Assembly (NCBI RefSeq): GCF_900115685.1
Contig: NZ_FOXJ01000002.1
Span: 682,001 to 746,000 of the forward strand
DNA: 64,000 nucleotides
Direction: 5' to 3'
From: Variovorax sp. 770b2
GTDB taxonomy: Bacteria > Pseudomonadota > Gammaproteobacteria > Burkholderiales > Burkholderiaceae_C
The notes beneath the pieces were generated by a model. It worked only from the letters and a program-made list of their open reading frames with translations, made no database searches and was not told where the DNA came from. Position numbers and translations under genes: made by a program. Shown one piece after another: positions 44,323-52,617 of the stretch. Position 1 is the stretch's first letter; the number at the start of each line of letters is the position of its first letter.

Positions 44323-45213
44323 ATGCGCTCGCTGATCCTCCTGGCCATCATCTTCCTGTGCGCGACCACGGGCGTGATCCTGCTGCTCTACATGATCTCG
44401 CTGATCCGCAAGGCCAGGCCTTCGGAGCGCACGCACATGGACCCGCTGCCGCGCATGCTGCGCCTGGTGTGGCCGGTGGTGAACATCCTGCAGTTCCATG
44501 TCTCGGAGATCGCGCCCACCTCGATGCTGGTCAAGAGAAAGCGCCAGCTGCAGCTGGCGGGCCTGGAGTTCGTGCTCAAGGCCGAGGAGTTCATCGCGGT
44601 GCAGTGCGTGTCGATGCTCGTGGTGGCCGCGCTCGGCCTCTGGACCGCGGGCCTGCTCGATGCGATGGCGGCCACCAAGATCTGGGTCACGCTGGCGTCC
44701 TGCGTGACGGGGTGGCTCTACCCGGTGATGTGGATGCGCGATCGCCGCAAGCGCCGCGAAAAAGACATCCTGCGCACGCTGCCCGGCTACCTGGACATGA
44801 TCACGCTGTGCTGCCAGGCGGGCCTGAGCCTCACCGGCGCGATCGCGCAGGCGGTGCAGAAGGGCCCAGGCGGCGCGCTCGGCCAGGAGTTCGACCGGAT
44901 GATGCGCGAGATGCGCACCGGCGCGAGCCGCATGGACGCGCTCAACGCGCTGGCCGACCGGCTGGACAACAAGCACATCAAGAGCCTGGTGTCGAACCTC
45001 ACGCAGGCCGAGTCGCTGGGCGCGAGCCTGGCCGACACGCTCTCGGCCATTTCGGACCAGCGCCGCACCGAGCGTTTCCAGATGGCCGAGAAGCTCGCGA
45101 TGGAGGCGCCCGTGAAGATGATCGGGCCGCTGGTGATCTTCATCTTTCCGGTGACCTTCATCATCATCTTCTTCCCGCTGGTGATGCAGTTCCTCGAAAC
45201 CCAGAACCACTGA
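44323..45213 (+). CDS. tadC: Tad inner-membrane platform protein TadC
   Basis: A 296-aa type II secretion F domain protein paired with TadB. N-terminal helix, then cytoplasmic loop, helices near 90-130, the F domain (ILRTLPGYLDMITLCCQAGLSLTGAIAQAV, LGQEFDRMMREMRTGASRMDALNALADRLD, LTQAESLGASLADTLSAIS) and a C-terminal membrane helix (GPLVIFIFPVTFIIIFFPLVMQF). It starts 15 bp after tadB. No frameshift or unusual feature is seen. Confidence 0.95.
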   Translation: MRSLILLAIIFLCATTGVILLLYMISLIRKARPSERTHMDPLPRMLRLVWPVVNILQFHVSEIAPTSMLVKRKRQLQLAGLEFVLKAEEFIAVQCVSMLVVAALGLWTAGLLDAMAATKIWVTLASCVTGWLYPVMWMRDRRKRREKDILRTLPGYLDMITLCCQAGLSLTGAIAQAVQKGPGGALGQEFDRMMREMRTGASRMDALNALADRLDNKHIKSLVSNLTQAESLGASLADTLSAISDQRRTERFQMAEKLAMEAPVKMIGPLVIFIFPVTFIIIFFPLVMQFLETQNH

Positions 45214-45221
45214 CACCATCG

Positions 45222-45563
45222 ATGCGCATCGTCTCCCTCCGCTCCCCCCAGGCCCAGCCTTTCGGTCCCGTGCGCGTGGCCGAGCGCGGCTGGGACCGCA
45301 CGCGCGGGCTGCTCGGGCGGCCGCGCCTGGCCGCGAGCGAAGGCCTCCTGATCATGCGCTGCAGCTCGGTGCACACGGTGGGCATGCGCTACCCGATCGA
45401 TGTCGTCTTTCTCGACCGGCACGGCGGCATCGCGCGCGTGGTCGAGAGCCTGCGCCCCATGCGGATGGCCATGTGCCTGGGCGCGGCCAACGTGCTCGAA
45501 CTGGCCGCGGGCCAGGCGAGGCGGCTCGCGCTGCGTCCGGGGTTGAAGTTGTCGGGCTGGTAA
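45222..45563 (+). CDS. DUF192-family protein
   Basis: A 113-aa protein of the DUF192 family (small beta-rich proteins of unknown function). Characteristic pieces: RTRGLLGRPRL, LLIMRCSSVHTVGMRYPIDVVFLDRHGGI and the closing NVLELAAGQARRLALRPG. Most DUF192 proteins are exported; this one has no signal peptide, so it is probably cytoplasmic. It lies 8 bp after tadC and 22 bp before the TadE-like gene, and so is inside the pilus operon. DUF192 genes recur beside tad genes, but a role has not been shown to my knowledge. Confidence 0.88.
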   Translation: MRIVSLRSPQAQPFGPVRVAERGWDRTRGLLGRPRLAASEGLLIMRCSSVHTVGMRYPIDVVFLDRHGGIARVVESLRPMRMAMCLGAANVLELAAGQARRLALRPGLKLSGW

Positions 45564-45585
45564 CTACACACAGAGGAGAACAGCA

Positions 45586-46791
45586 ATGCATTCCACTCTT
45601 GAACGGAACCAGAAGCGCCGCCTGTGGCCACGGCGCAGCCAGCGCGGCGCCTCCATGACCGAGACCATGATCGCGCTGCCGGTGCTGATCCTGTTCGTGA
45701 TGTGCGTGGTGCAGTTCGGCCTCATCTACCGCGCGCGCCTCACGCTGGAGTACGCCGCGCACGCGGCGGCACGCGCGGGCTCGCTGAACAACGGCATGCC
45801 GCTGCCTTTCATCTTTCGCATCGGCAACTCGACCACGCCCGGGCTGAGCACGCTCAACAGCGCGGCGCTGGAACTCACCACCAACGCGCTCACGCGCGGG
45901 AGCGTGTGGCAGGGACTGGTGAAAGGCATGATGCCGCTGAACGTGCGCGACGCCAGCGTGGGCGGCATGTTCAAGGGCTGGATCGACACCAACACCGACC
46001 TGATCGAGTCGGCCTGCATCGAGTACCTGAACCCCACGCAGACCACGTTCATCGACTGGGCCTTCATCGAGAACTTCGGCGAGAACCGCTGGATCATGCA
46101 GATCCCCAACGACACCATGCGTTACCGCAAGCCGCTGCCCTACGACTTCAAGGCCAAGGCGATGAGCACCACCGTGGGCATCGGCGATCCGCTGCCGCCC
46201 GATGCGGAGCTGCGCGGCAATGTGTCGAACAAGACGCTGGGCGAGTCGAGCGTGCTGCACCTGCGCGTGCACTACGGCTATCGCCTGGGGATTCCGGTGG
46301 CCAACAAGATCATCCTCACCGCGCTCAAGGGCTACCAGTTCGTGGGCGAGGCGTGGTTCAAGCTGATGTCGGTGGACGGCGCCACCGCGCCGGGCACCGA
46401 TTTCCGGCTCAACCAGCTGGACGCCTACTACATCGCCAACGGCAAGATTCCGCTGGCCGCCGACGGCGTGGCGGGCATGGAGTCGCCGATGTTCTGGCAC
46501 CCGTTCTATTCGTTCGGGCCCAAGAGCGACCGCAGCATCGACCTGCAGTGGGACCCGGCGTGGAGCAACAATGCGGGCATCAACGTGCTGGAGAAACCGC
46601 AGGACGCCATGACCAACATCTTCGCCTTCGTGCGCAACAACAGCACCGAGTGGGCCTCGCAGCTCCTGGCGCGCGGCGTCGACGCGCTGGCCGACAAGGT
46701 GGGTGACGGCAACTCCTTCTGCCCGGCCATCTGGGACGCCTCGGTCAAGGGCCAGCTGGACAAGGTGCCGAACCCGGGCAAAGCGCCCTGA
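45586..46791 (+). CDS. TadE-like pseudopilin protein
   Basis: A 401-aa protein with a basic leader and the TadE-type N terminus RGASMTETMIALPVLILFVMCVVQFGLIYRARLTLEYAAHAAARAG, including the prepilin-type motif G/ASMTET. The rest is a large extracytoplasmic domain with two or three Cys (SACIEYLNP, NSFCPAIWD) and many aromatic residues. TadE proteins are pseudopilins needed for Tad secretion. An AGAGGAGAA ribosome site precedes the start. Its stop overlaps the next gene (TGATG), coupling it to the spermidine-synthase-like gene. Confidence 0.8.
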   Translation: MHSTLERNQKRRLWPRRSQRGASMTETMIALPVLILFVMCVVQFGLIYRARLTLEYAAHAAARAGSLNNGMPLPFIFRIGNSTTPGLSTLNSAALELTTNALTRGSVWQGLVKGMMPLNVRDASVGGMFKGWIDTNTDLIESACIEYLNPTQTTFIDWAFIENFGENRWIMQIPNDTMRYRKPLPYDFKAKAMSTTVGIGDPLPPDAELRGNVSNKTLGESSVLHLRVHYGYRLGIPVANKIILTALKGYQFVGEAWFKLMSVDGATAPGTDFRLNQLDAYYIANGKIPLAADGVAGMESPMFWHPFYSFGPKSDRSIDLQWDPAWSNNAGINVLEKPQDAMTNIFAFVRNNSTEWASQLLARGVDALADKVGDGNSFCPAIWDASVKGQLDKVPNPGKAP

Positions 46792-49088
46792 TGCGAGAGG
46801 CAGTGCACGACGGGCATGGCGCCGGCGCAGCACAGGGCGCGCAGGCAGCGCGTGGCGCCGGCGCGCTGGCGCTCTGCGCATCGACCATCTTCGTCTCGGC
46901 CTTCCTGCTGTTCCTGGTGCAGCCGCTGATCGCACGGCAGATCCTGCCGTGGTTCGGCGGCTCGGCCGCGGTGTGGACGCTGTGCCTGGTGTTCTTCCAG
47001 GTGGTGCTGCTCGTGGGGTATTTCTACGCCGACTGGCTCTCGCGCCGGCCGCTGCGCATGCAGGCCATCGTGCATGCGCTCCTCTTGCTCGCGGCCTGCG
47101 CGATGCTGCCGGTGATTCCCGATGCGGCGTGGAAGCCGACCGGGCAGGGCGACCCCTCGGCCGGCGTGCTCGCGGTGCTGGCCGCCACCATCGGGCTGCC
47201 GTACCTTGCGGTGTGCACCACGGGGCCGCTGGTGCAGAGCTGGGTCGCGCGGCTGCATGCGGGCGATGCGCCGCGGCAGGCGAAGGTCTACCGGCTGTTC
47301 GCGTTGTCGAACCTCGCGGCGCTGGCGGCGCTCGTGGTGTATCCCTTCGTGCTGGAGCCGGTGTTCGCGCTGCGCGCGCAGGCCGTGGCATGGTCGGTGG
47401 GCTTCGGGCTGTTCGCGGTGCTGGCGATCGTGTCGGTGGTGGCCGTGGTGAAGGCCCGGCCGACGCAAACCGGTGCCCAAGCGGCCGCAAGCACTGCGCC
47501 TTCGACGCCGCTGTCGTGGTCCGACCAGTTGCTGTGGCTGGTGCTGGCCGCGCTCGGCACGGTCGCGCTGCTGGCGGTGTCGGCCTTCATCACGCAGGAC
47601 ATCGCCTCGGTGCCGATGCTGTGGATCGTGCCGCTCGCGCTGTACCTCTTGAGCTTCGTGCTGTGCTTCGACAGCGACTTCTGGTACCGGCGCCGGCTCT
47701 TCTGGCCCGCGGTGGTGGTGCTCACGCCGGTGATGGGCTGGTACCTGAACACGCCGCAGCGGTCGCTCCCGATCGCCGCGGCCATCGGCCTGTACTGCGC
47801 GGGGCTCTTCGCGATCTGCATGTTCGCCAACGGCGAGCTCGCGCGTGCGCGGCCCGGGCCCGAGCGGCTCACGCGCTTCTACCTGCTGCTGGCGCTGGGC
47901 GGTGCGGTGGGCGGCATCTTCGCGGGCGTGGTCGCGCCGCATTTCTTCAACGGCTACTGGGAGCTGCCCGCAAGCCTGGCGGCGCCGGGATTGATCATGC
48001 TGTGGCTCGTGCGCGGGCGCCAGCAGTGGGTGTGGTTCGCCTTCGCGCTCGCCGTCGTGGTGGGGTTCGCGGCGTTCCTGCGGATGGACGCGGTCTCGGT
48101 GTCCAACAACGTCTTTCACGCGTCGGTCGCCGCGCTCGCCTGCTTTGCGGCGGGCTACGGCGCATGGCGCGCGCGTTCATGGGCCGCGGGCGCGGGCCTG
48201 GCGGGCGCGCTGGCGGCGGGGGCGGTGGCCTGGCTCTCGATCGCGAGCGTGCTCGAGGCCGACAACCGCACGGTGCTGCGCGTGCGCAACTTCTACGGCG
48301 CGCTGCGCGTGGAGCAGTTCGGCATTCCGGGCGGCCTCACCGCGTCGCGCCGGCTGATGCACGGCGTGATCTCGCACGGCGAACAGCTGCAGGGCGCGGT
48401 GCAGCGGCGCTTGCCGAGCACCTACTACGGGCCGAAGTCGGGCGCCGGATTGGCGCTGCTCACGAACCGCAGCCAGACGCAGCGCGTGGGCGTGATCGGC
48501 CTGGGCGTGGGCACGCTCGCGGCCTTCGGGCGCAGCGGCGACACCTACCGCTTCTACGAGATCAATCCGCGCGTGACAGAGGCGGCGCGCTCGCATTTCA
48601 CCTACCTCGCCGACTCGCCTGCGACCGTCGAGGTGGCGCAGGGCGACGCGCGCCTCTTGATGCAGCAGGAGCTCGATGCGCACGGTTCGCAGCGCTTCGA
48701 CACGATCGTGGTCGATGCCTTCTCGGGCGATGCCATCCCGATGCACCTGATGACGCGCGAGGCGCTGGCGCTGTACCGCCAACACCTGCTGCCCACGGGC
48801 GTGATCGCCTTTCATATCAGCAACCGGCACCTGCTGCTCGCGCCGGTGGTCAAGCGCCTGGCCGAGGACGCGGGCATGCAGGCGCTGCGCGTGCACTTCG
48901 AGCCCGCGCCCGGCAATGCCACGCTGGAACACTCCTCGGAGTACGTGCTGCTGACGAACGATGCGCGCTTCCTGCAGGATGCCGTCGTGCGCGAGCGCGG
49001 CGAGGCCATCGATGCCGCGGGCGTCGCGACGTGGACCGACGATCACAGCAACCTGTTGGCGGCGCTGCGCTGGACGGTCAAGCCCTGA
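46791..49088 (+). CDS. Membrane-fused spermidine synthase-like protein (copy 2)
   Basis: A 765-aa fusion with about twelve membrane helices (residues 30-490) and a C-terminal spermidine-synthase-like domain (about 520-765): VGVIGLGVGTLAAFG, YRFYEINPRVTEAA, VAQGDARLLMQQ, TIVVDAFSGDAIPMHLMT and AFHISNRHLLLAPVV. Extended similarity to copy 1 at 12608-14644 includes VSAFLLFLVQPLIA, QILPWFGGSAAVW and STYYGPKSG. It is translationally coupled (TGATG) to the TadE-like gene and so probably part of the pilus operon. A product or substrate is unknown. Confidence 0.85.
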   Translation: MREAVHDGHGAGAAQGAQAARGAGALALCASTIFVSAFLLFLVQPLIARQILPWFGGSAAVWTLCLVFFQVVLLVGYFYADWLSRRPLRMQAIVHALLLLAACAMLPVIPDAAWKPTGQGDPSAGVLAVLAATIGLPYLAVCTTGPLVQSWVARLHAGDAPRQAKVYRLFALSNLAALAALVVYPFVLEPVFALRAQAVAWSVGFGLFAVLAIVSVVAVVKARPTQTGAQAAASTAPSTPLSWSDQLLWLVLAALGTVALLAVSAFITQDIASVPMLWIVPLALYLLSFVLCFDSDFWYRRRLFWPAVVVLTPVMGWYLNTPQRSLPIAAAIGLYCAGLFAICMFANGELARARPGPERLTRFYLLLALGGAVGGIFAGVVAPHFFNGYWELPASLAAPGLIMLWLVRGRQQWVWFAFALAVVVGFAAFLRMDAVSVSNNVFHASVAALACFAAGYGAWRARSWAAGAGLAGALAAGAVAWLSIASVLEADNRTVLRVRNFYGALRVEQFGIPGGLTASRRLMHGVISHGEQLQGAVQRRLPSTYYGPKSGAGLALLTNRSQTQRVGVIGLGVGTLAAFGRSGDTYRFYEINPRVTEAARSHFTYLADSPATVEVAQGDARLLMQQELDAHGSQRFDTIVVDAFSGDAIPMHLMTREALALYRQHLLPTGVIAFHISNRHLLLAPVVKRLAEDAGMQALRVHFEPAPGNATLEHSSEYVLLTNDARFLQDAVVRERGEAIDAAGVATWTDDHSNLLAALRWTVKP

Positions 49089-49101
49089 AGCAGAGAAGGC
49101 C

Positions 49102-50001
49102 TCAGGCGGGGTCGTGCCAGCGCCCGAGCAGCCGCGCCACCGCGCGCACGCGCTGCGTGTCGCGTCCCCAGCGGCGGCTGGCGGGCAGCCTGCGCGCCCA
49201 CTTCATGCGGCGTGCCGCGTTCGCGATGCGCTCGCGCACCTCTTCGTTCACCGTGGCGAGCGCCGCGTGCCAGTGCTGGCCGGCGGCCTGCGGCGCGGCG
49301 GCCTCCAGCATCATTGCGGTGGAGTGCAGGTAGCTGAGCCAGTCGCGCGCCTGGCATTCGGCCAGCGTCATCACTTCGGCGGGGTCGTCCTCGAAATCGA
49401 TGTAGCCGATCACGCCGTCGGGGCACTGCACGAGGTTGCGGTCGAAGGCCTGGCTCAGGTGCTGGCCGCGCACATGCACGGCCGCGATGGCGGCAAGGCC
49501 CTCGCGCCACACCGCGAGCAGCGCGGCGGGACCGGCCGCGGCGGCCTGGTCCAGGCGCTCCTGCAGCACGACGGTGGCGCGACCGCTCTCGCCGAGGTCG
49601 GAGATCAGCAGCCCATCGGGCTGCTGCGCCAGCACCGTGGGCACGCGCAGGCCCGCGGCCGCGAGCTGCTTCAGGCGCCGCGCCTCGGTGGCGATGGCGG
49701 CCTCGCCGCCGGGGTTGGGCACCGGCTTGATGATGTCCAGCCGCGCCATGCGCGCGACCGCCGCCATCACGCGGTAGCCCCACTTGCCGTGGCGCGGCCC
49801 GGCCTTCTTGAGCCACACGCGCTCGCTGCCCAAGCGGTGGCTCGCCACGTTCTTCTGCTGCTTGGGCAGGGTGATGCGAAGGAACTCGGCGTAGTCGCCG
49901 GGCGCCGGTGGATGGGGCAGCGCGTCGAGCGGCGCGGGTGCCGAAGCGGCACCCTTGGCGCTGTGCAGGCGCGTCGATGCGCCTCGTTTCAGTGGATTCA
50001 T
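49102..50001 (-). CDS. Kinase-fold protein (LPS-kinase/APH/BUD32-like)
   Basis: A 299-aa soluble protein with protein-kinase-like-fold motifs: VWLKKAG (candidate ATP Lys), EARRLKQLAAAGLRVPTVL (helix C/strand), a catalytic-loop-like AAVHVRGQHLSQAFDRNLV and a metal-binding IDFEDDP replacing DFG. The ending is basic (RRMKWARRLPASRRWGRD). These fit a small-molecule or sugar/LPS kinase rather than a Ser/Thr kinase. The start at 50001 (MNPLKRG) is the first Met after the upstream gene end. It lies 64 bp after the FMN glutamate-synthase-like gene, on the same strand. Confidence 0.7.
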   Translation of the reverse strand: MNPLKRGASTRLHSAKGAASAPAPLDALPHPPAPGDYAEFLRITLPKQQKNVASHRLGSERVWLKKAGPRHGKWGYRVMAAVARMARLDIIKPVPNPGGEAAIATEARRLKQLAAAGLRVPTVLAQQPDGLLISDLGESGRATVVLQERLDQAAAAGPAALLAVWREGLAAIAAVHVRGQHLSQAFDRNLVQCPDGVIGYIDFEDDPAEVMTLAECQARDWLSYLHSTAMMLEAAAPQAAGQHWHAALATVNEEVRERIANAARRMKWARRLPASRRWGRDTQRVRAVARLLGRWHDPA

Positions 50002-50065
50002 CAGGTCGGTACCTCCGCACTTCGTGCCGCGGTACAAGCTGGCTTGGGGCGGCCCGGCGCTGCGC

Positions 50066-51763
50066 TCATGCGGCCATTGCGAAAGCCGGCACAAGCCCAT
50101 AGGGCCCCTGCGTCACGGGCTGGAAACTCTCTGCACTGGCCAGCGGCCAGTAGGTACGAAAGACATTGTGCTGCGCGTCGAGCGCACCGAGCAGCGCGCC
50201 CGGCTGCACCTGCATCACCAGGTTGCTCAACAGGCGCACCTCGGTGTCGGAGATGCGGCGCACGATGTGGTGCGCGGTGATCTGCTGCGGATGGTCCAGG
50301 CCCGCGGCCTGCACCAGCTCCTGCAGCGCGTGCAGCGTGCTGCGGTGGAAGTTGCGCACGCGGTCGGCCTTGGTCGGCACCACCAGCGCCTGCTGGCGCA
50401 GCGGGTCCTGCGTGGTCACGCCGGTAGGGCAGTGGCCGGTGTGGCAGCTCTGCGCCTGGATGCAGCCCAGCGCCATCATGAAACCGCGCGCCGCGTTGCA
50501 CCAGTCGGCGCCCAGCGCCATCATGCGGGCCACGTCGAAGGCGGTGATCACCTTGGCGGCGCAGCCGATCTTGATGCGGTGGCGCAGGTTCACGCCGATG
50601 AGCGTGTTGTGCACCAGCAGCAGGCCTTCCTGCAATGGCGCGCCCACGTGGTCGCTGAACTCCACCGGTGCAGCGCCCGTGCCGCCCTCGGCGCCGTCGA
50701 CCACGATGAAGTCGGGCGTGATGCCCGTGGCCTGCATCGCCTTCACGATGCCGAACCATTCCCACGGATGCCCGAGACAGAACTTGAAGCCCGTCGGCTT
50801 GCCGCCCGAGAGTTCGCGCAGCTTCGCGACGAAATGCATCATCTCGGTCGGCGTGGAGAACGCGCTGTGCGAGGAGGGCGAGATGCAGTCCACGCCCACC
50901 GGCACGCCGCGGGCCGCGGCGATTTCGGCCGTGACCTTGGGAGCGGGAAGCACGCCGCCGTGGCCGGGCTTGGCGCCCTGGCTCAGCTTGATCTCGATCA
51001 TCTTCACCTGCGGGTCGCGCGCGTTGGCGGTGAAGCGCTCGGCGTTGAAGGTTCCGTCGTCGTTGCGGCAGCCGAAGTAGCCCGAGCCGATTTCCCAGAT
51101 CAGGTCGCCGCCGTGCACCCGGTGGTGCTGCGAGATCGAGCCCTCGCCGGTGTCGTGCGCGAAGCCGCCCATCTTGGCGCCCTGGTTGAGCGCGAGGATC
51201 GCGTTGGCCGACAGCGCGCCGAAGCTCATGGCCGAGATGTTGAAGACGCTCGCGTTGTAGGGCTGGGTACAGACCTGCGCGGGGTTCGCACCGGACGGCT
51301 GCGGCGTGCCGCCGATCACGATGCGGAAGTCGTGGTTCGCGAGCTTGGTCGGCTGCATCGAGTGGTTGATCCACTCGTAGCCCGCAATCGTCACGTTCAG
51401 CTGCGTGCCGAACGGCCGGTTGTCCGGCTCGCCCTTGGCGCGCTGGTAGACCAGCGAGCGCTGCGCGCGCGAGAAGGGCGCCGCTTCGGAGTCGCTCTCG
51501 ATGAAGTACTGGCGCATCTCGGGCCGGATGAATTCCAGCAGAAAGCGCAGGTGGCCGATGACCGGGTAGTTGCGCAGGATCGCGTGGCGCGGCTGTCGCA
51601 GGTCGTGGATGCCGGTACCTGTGAGTACCGCGAAGACCACCACGCCGGTCCAGGCGAGCCAGAGGTGCGGCGACACCAGCACGAAGGCCAGGCAGGCGAG
51701 CAGGCCGACCACGCACAAGGCAAAGGCGCTGTAGCGCGCCGGAAACGGAATAATCGTGGGCAT
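50066..51763 (-). CDS. FMN-binding glutamate synthase-family protein
   Basis: A 565-aa protein with two N-terminal membrane helices (about residues 8-50) joined to the FMN/Fe-S central domain of glutamate synthase large subunit. Motifs: NISAMSFGALSANAILALNQGAK, GEGSISQHHR, GHGGVLPAPKVTAEIA, VDGAEGGTGAAP and the cysteine cluster CIQAQSCHTGHCPTGV for a 3Fe-4S centre. The amidotransferase domain of GltB is absent, so it is not a classic glutamate synthase. Membrane-anchored homologues are common in proteobacteria with unknown substrates. It is divergent from the UPF0149 gene. Confidence 0.9.
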   Translation of the reverse strand: MPTIIPFPARYSAFALCVVGLLACLAFVLVSPHLWLAWTGVVVFAVLTGTGIHDLRQPRHAILRNYPVIGHLRFLLEFIRPEMRQYFIESDSEAAPFSRAQRSLVYQRAKGEPDNRPFGTQLNVTIAGYEWINHSMQPTKLANHDFRIVIGGTPQPSGANPAQVCTQPYNASVFNISAMSFGALSANAILALNQGAKMGGFAHDTGEGSISQHHRVHGGDLIWEIGSGYFGCRNDDGTFNAERFTANARDPQVKMIEIKLSQGAKPGHGGVLPAPKVTAEIAAARGVPVGVDCISPSSHSAFSTPTEMMHFVAKLRELSGGKPTGFKFCLGHPWEWFGIVKAMQATGITPDFIVVDGAEGGTGAAPVEFSDHVGAPLQEGLLLVHNTLIGVNLRHRIKIGCAAKVITAFDVARMMALGADWCNAARGFMMALGCIQAQSCHTGHCPTGVTTQDPLRQQALVVPTKADRVRNFHRSTLHALQELVQAAGLDHPQQITAHHIVRRISDTEVRLLSNLVMQVQPGALLGALDAQHNVFRTYWPLASAESFQPVTQGPYGLVPAFAMAA

Positions 51764-51819
51764 AGAAATAGATGACTCCGGGAGCCTGCTGCATCATAGA
51801 GGGCTGCCCCGAACCTGCC

Positions 51820-52617
51820 ATGACGACTTCCCCCGACACCCCACAGACCCCCCTTACGCCCGCGACGCCCGCCCAGGAACCCCTGGGCCCCGACGATTTC
51901 GACGCCCTGGACACCGCGCTGGACGCCATGCGCGAGCACGACGAGGAGATTCCCCAGTGGGAGTTCTGCGAGGGCTTCATGGCCGCGCTGATCTGCACCC
52001 GCCGGGCCATCGAACCCGCCGAATACTGGCCCGTGCTGCTGGGCGACGGCTTCGTTGCCGCCCAGCACATGGAATTCGTCTGGAACTGGAAGCGCCGCTG
52101 GCGCGAGATCGAAGAGGGCCTGGACGCCCCCGTCGAGACGCTGGACGACGAGCGCAGCTGGCAGCCCGAGGTGCTGGACACCCGCGGCGCCATCGCCTCG
52201 CTGCCCGAGGAAGAGCGCGCCGAGGTGGCCGGGGAAGAGATTCCCTCGTTCGCCCAGGTCTGGGCGCTCGGCTTCATGTACGCCGTCGAGAACTGGCCCG
52301 AGGACTGGGCCACCCCGCGCGACAAGGACGCCGCGCAGATGCTCGATGACGCGCTGGACAACATCGTCGCGCTCACCGAAGACGACACCGCCAAGCCCAC
52401 GCTCTCGATGTACAGCGACGACGCGCCGCCCAGCGTGAGCCAGCAGCGGCTGGACGACTTCGGCGCCGCGATCTGGGCGGTGTATGACCTGCGCCAGCTC
52501 TGGAAGAGCCTGGGGCCGAAGGTCGAGACGATCCGCAAGGAAGCGACGCCGGGCCGCAACGATCCGTGTCCCTGCGGAAGCGGAAAAAAGTACAAGAAGT
52601 GCCACGGTGCCGCCTAG
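51820..52617 (+). CDS. UPF0149/SEC-C-motif protein
   Basis: A 265-aa acidic protein: UPF0149 (YecA/YgfB-like) domain at about residues 15-190 (FCEGFMAALICTRRAIEPAEYWPVLLGD, LGFMYAVENWPEDWATP), a disordered linker, and a C-terminal SEC-C zinc motif NDPCPCGSGKKYKKCHG with C-x-C-x8-CH. The SEC-C motif binds zinc and often contacts SecB or ribosome-related partners. An earlier ATG at 51772 lies in frame but adds poorly conserved residues. Its end overlaps the MFS start by 11 bp. Confidence 0.9.
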   Translation: MTTSPDTPQTPLTPATPAQEPLGPDDFDALDTALDAMREHDEEIPQWEFCEGFMAALICTRRAIEPAEYWPVLLGDGFVAAQHMEFVWNWKRRWREIEEGLDAPVETLDDERSWQPEVLDTRGAIASLPEEERAEVAGEEIPSFAQVWALGFMYAVENWPEDWATPRDKDAAQMLDDALDNIVALTEDDTAKPTLSMYSDDAPPSVSQQRLDDFGAAIWAVYDLRQLWKSLGPKVETIRKEATPGRNDPCPCGSGKKYKKCHGAA

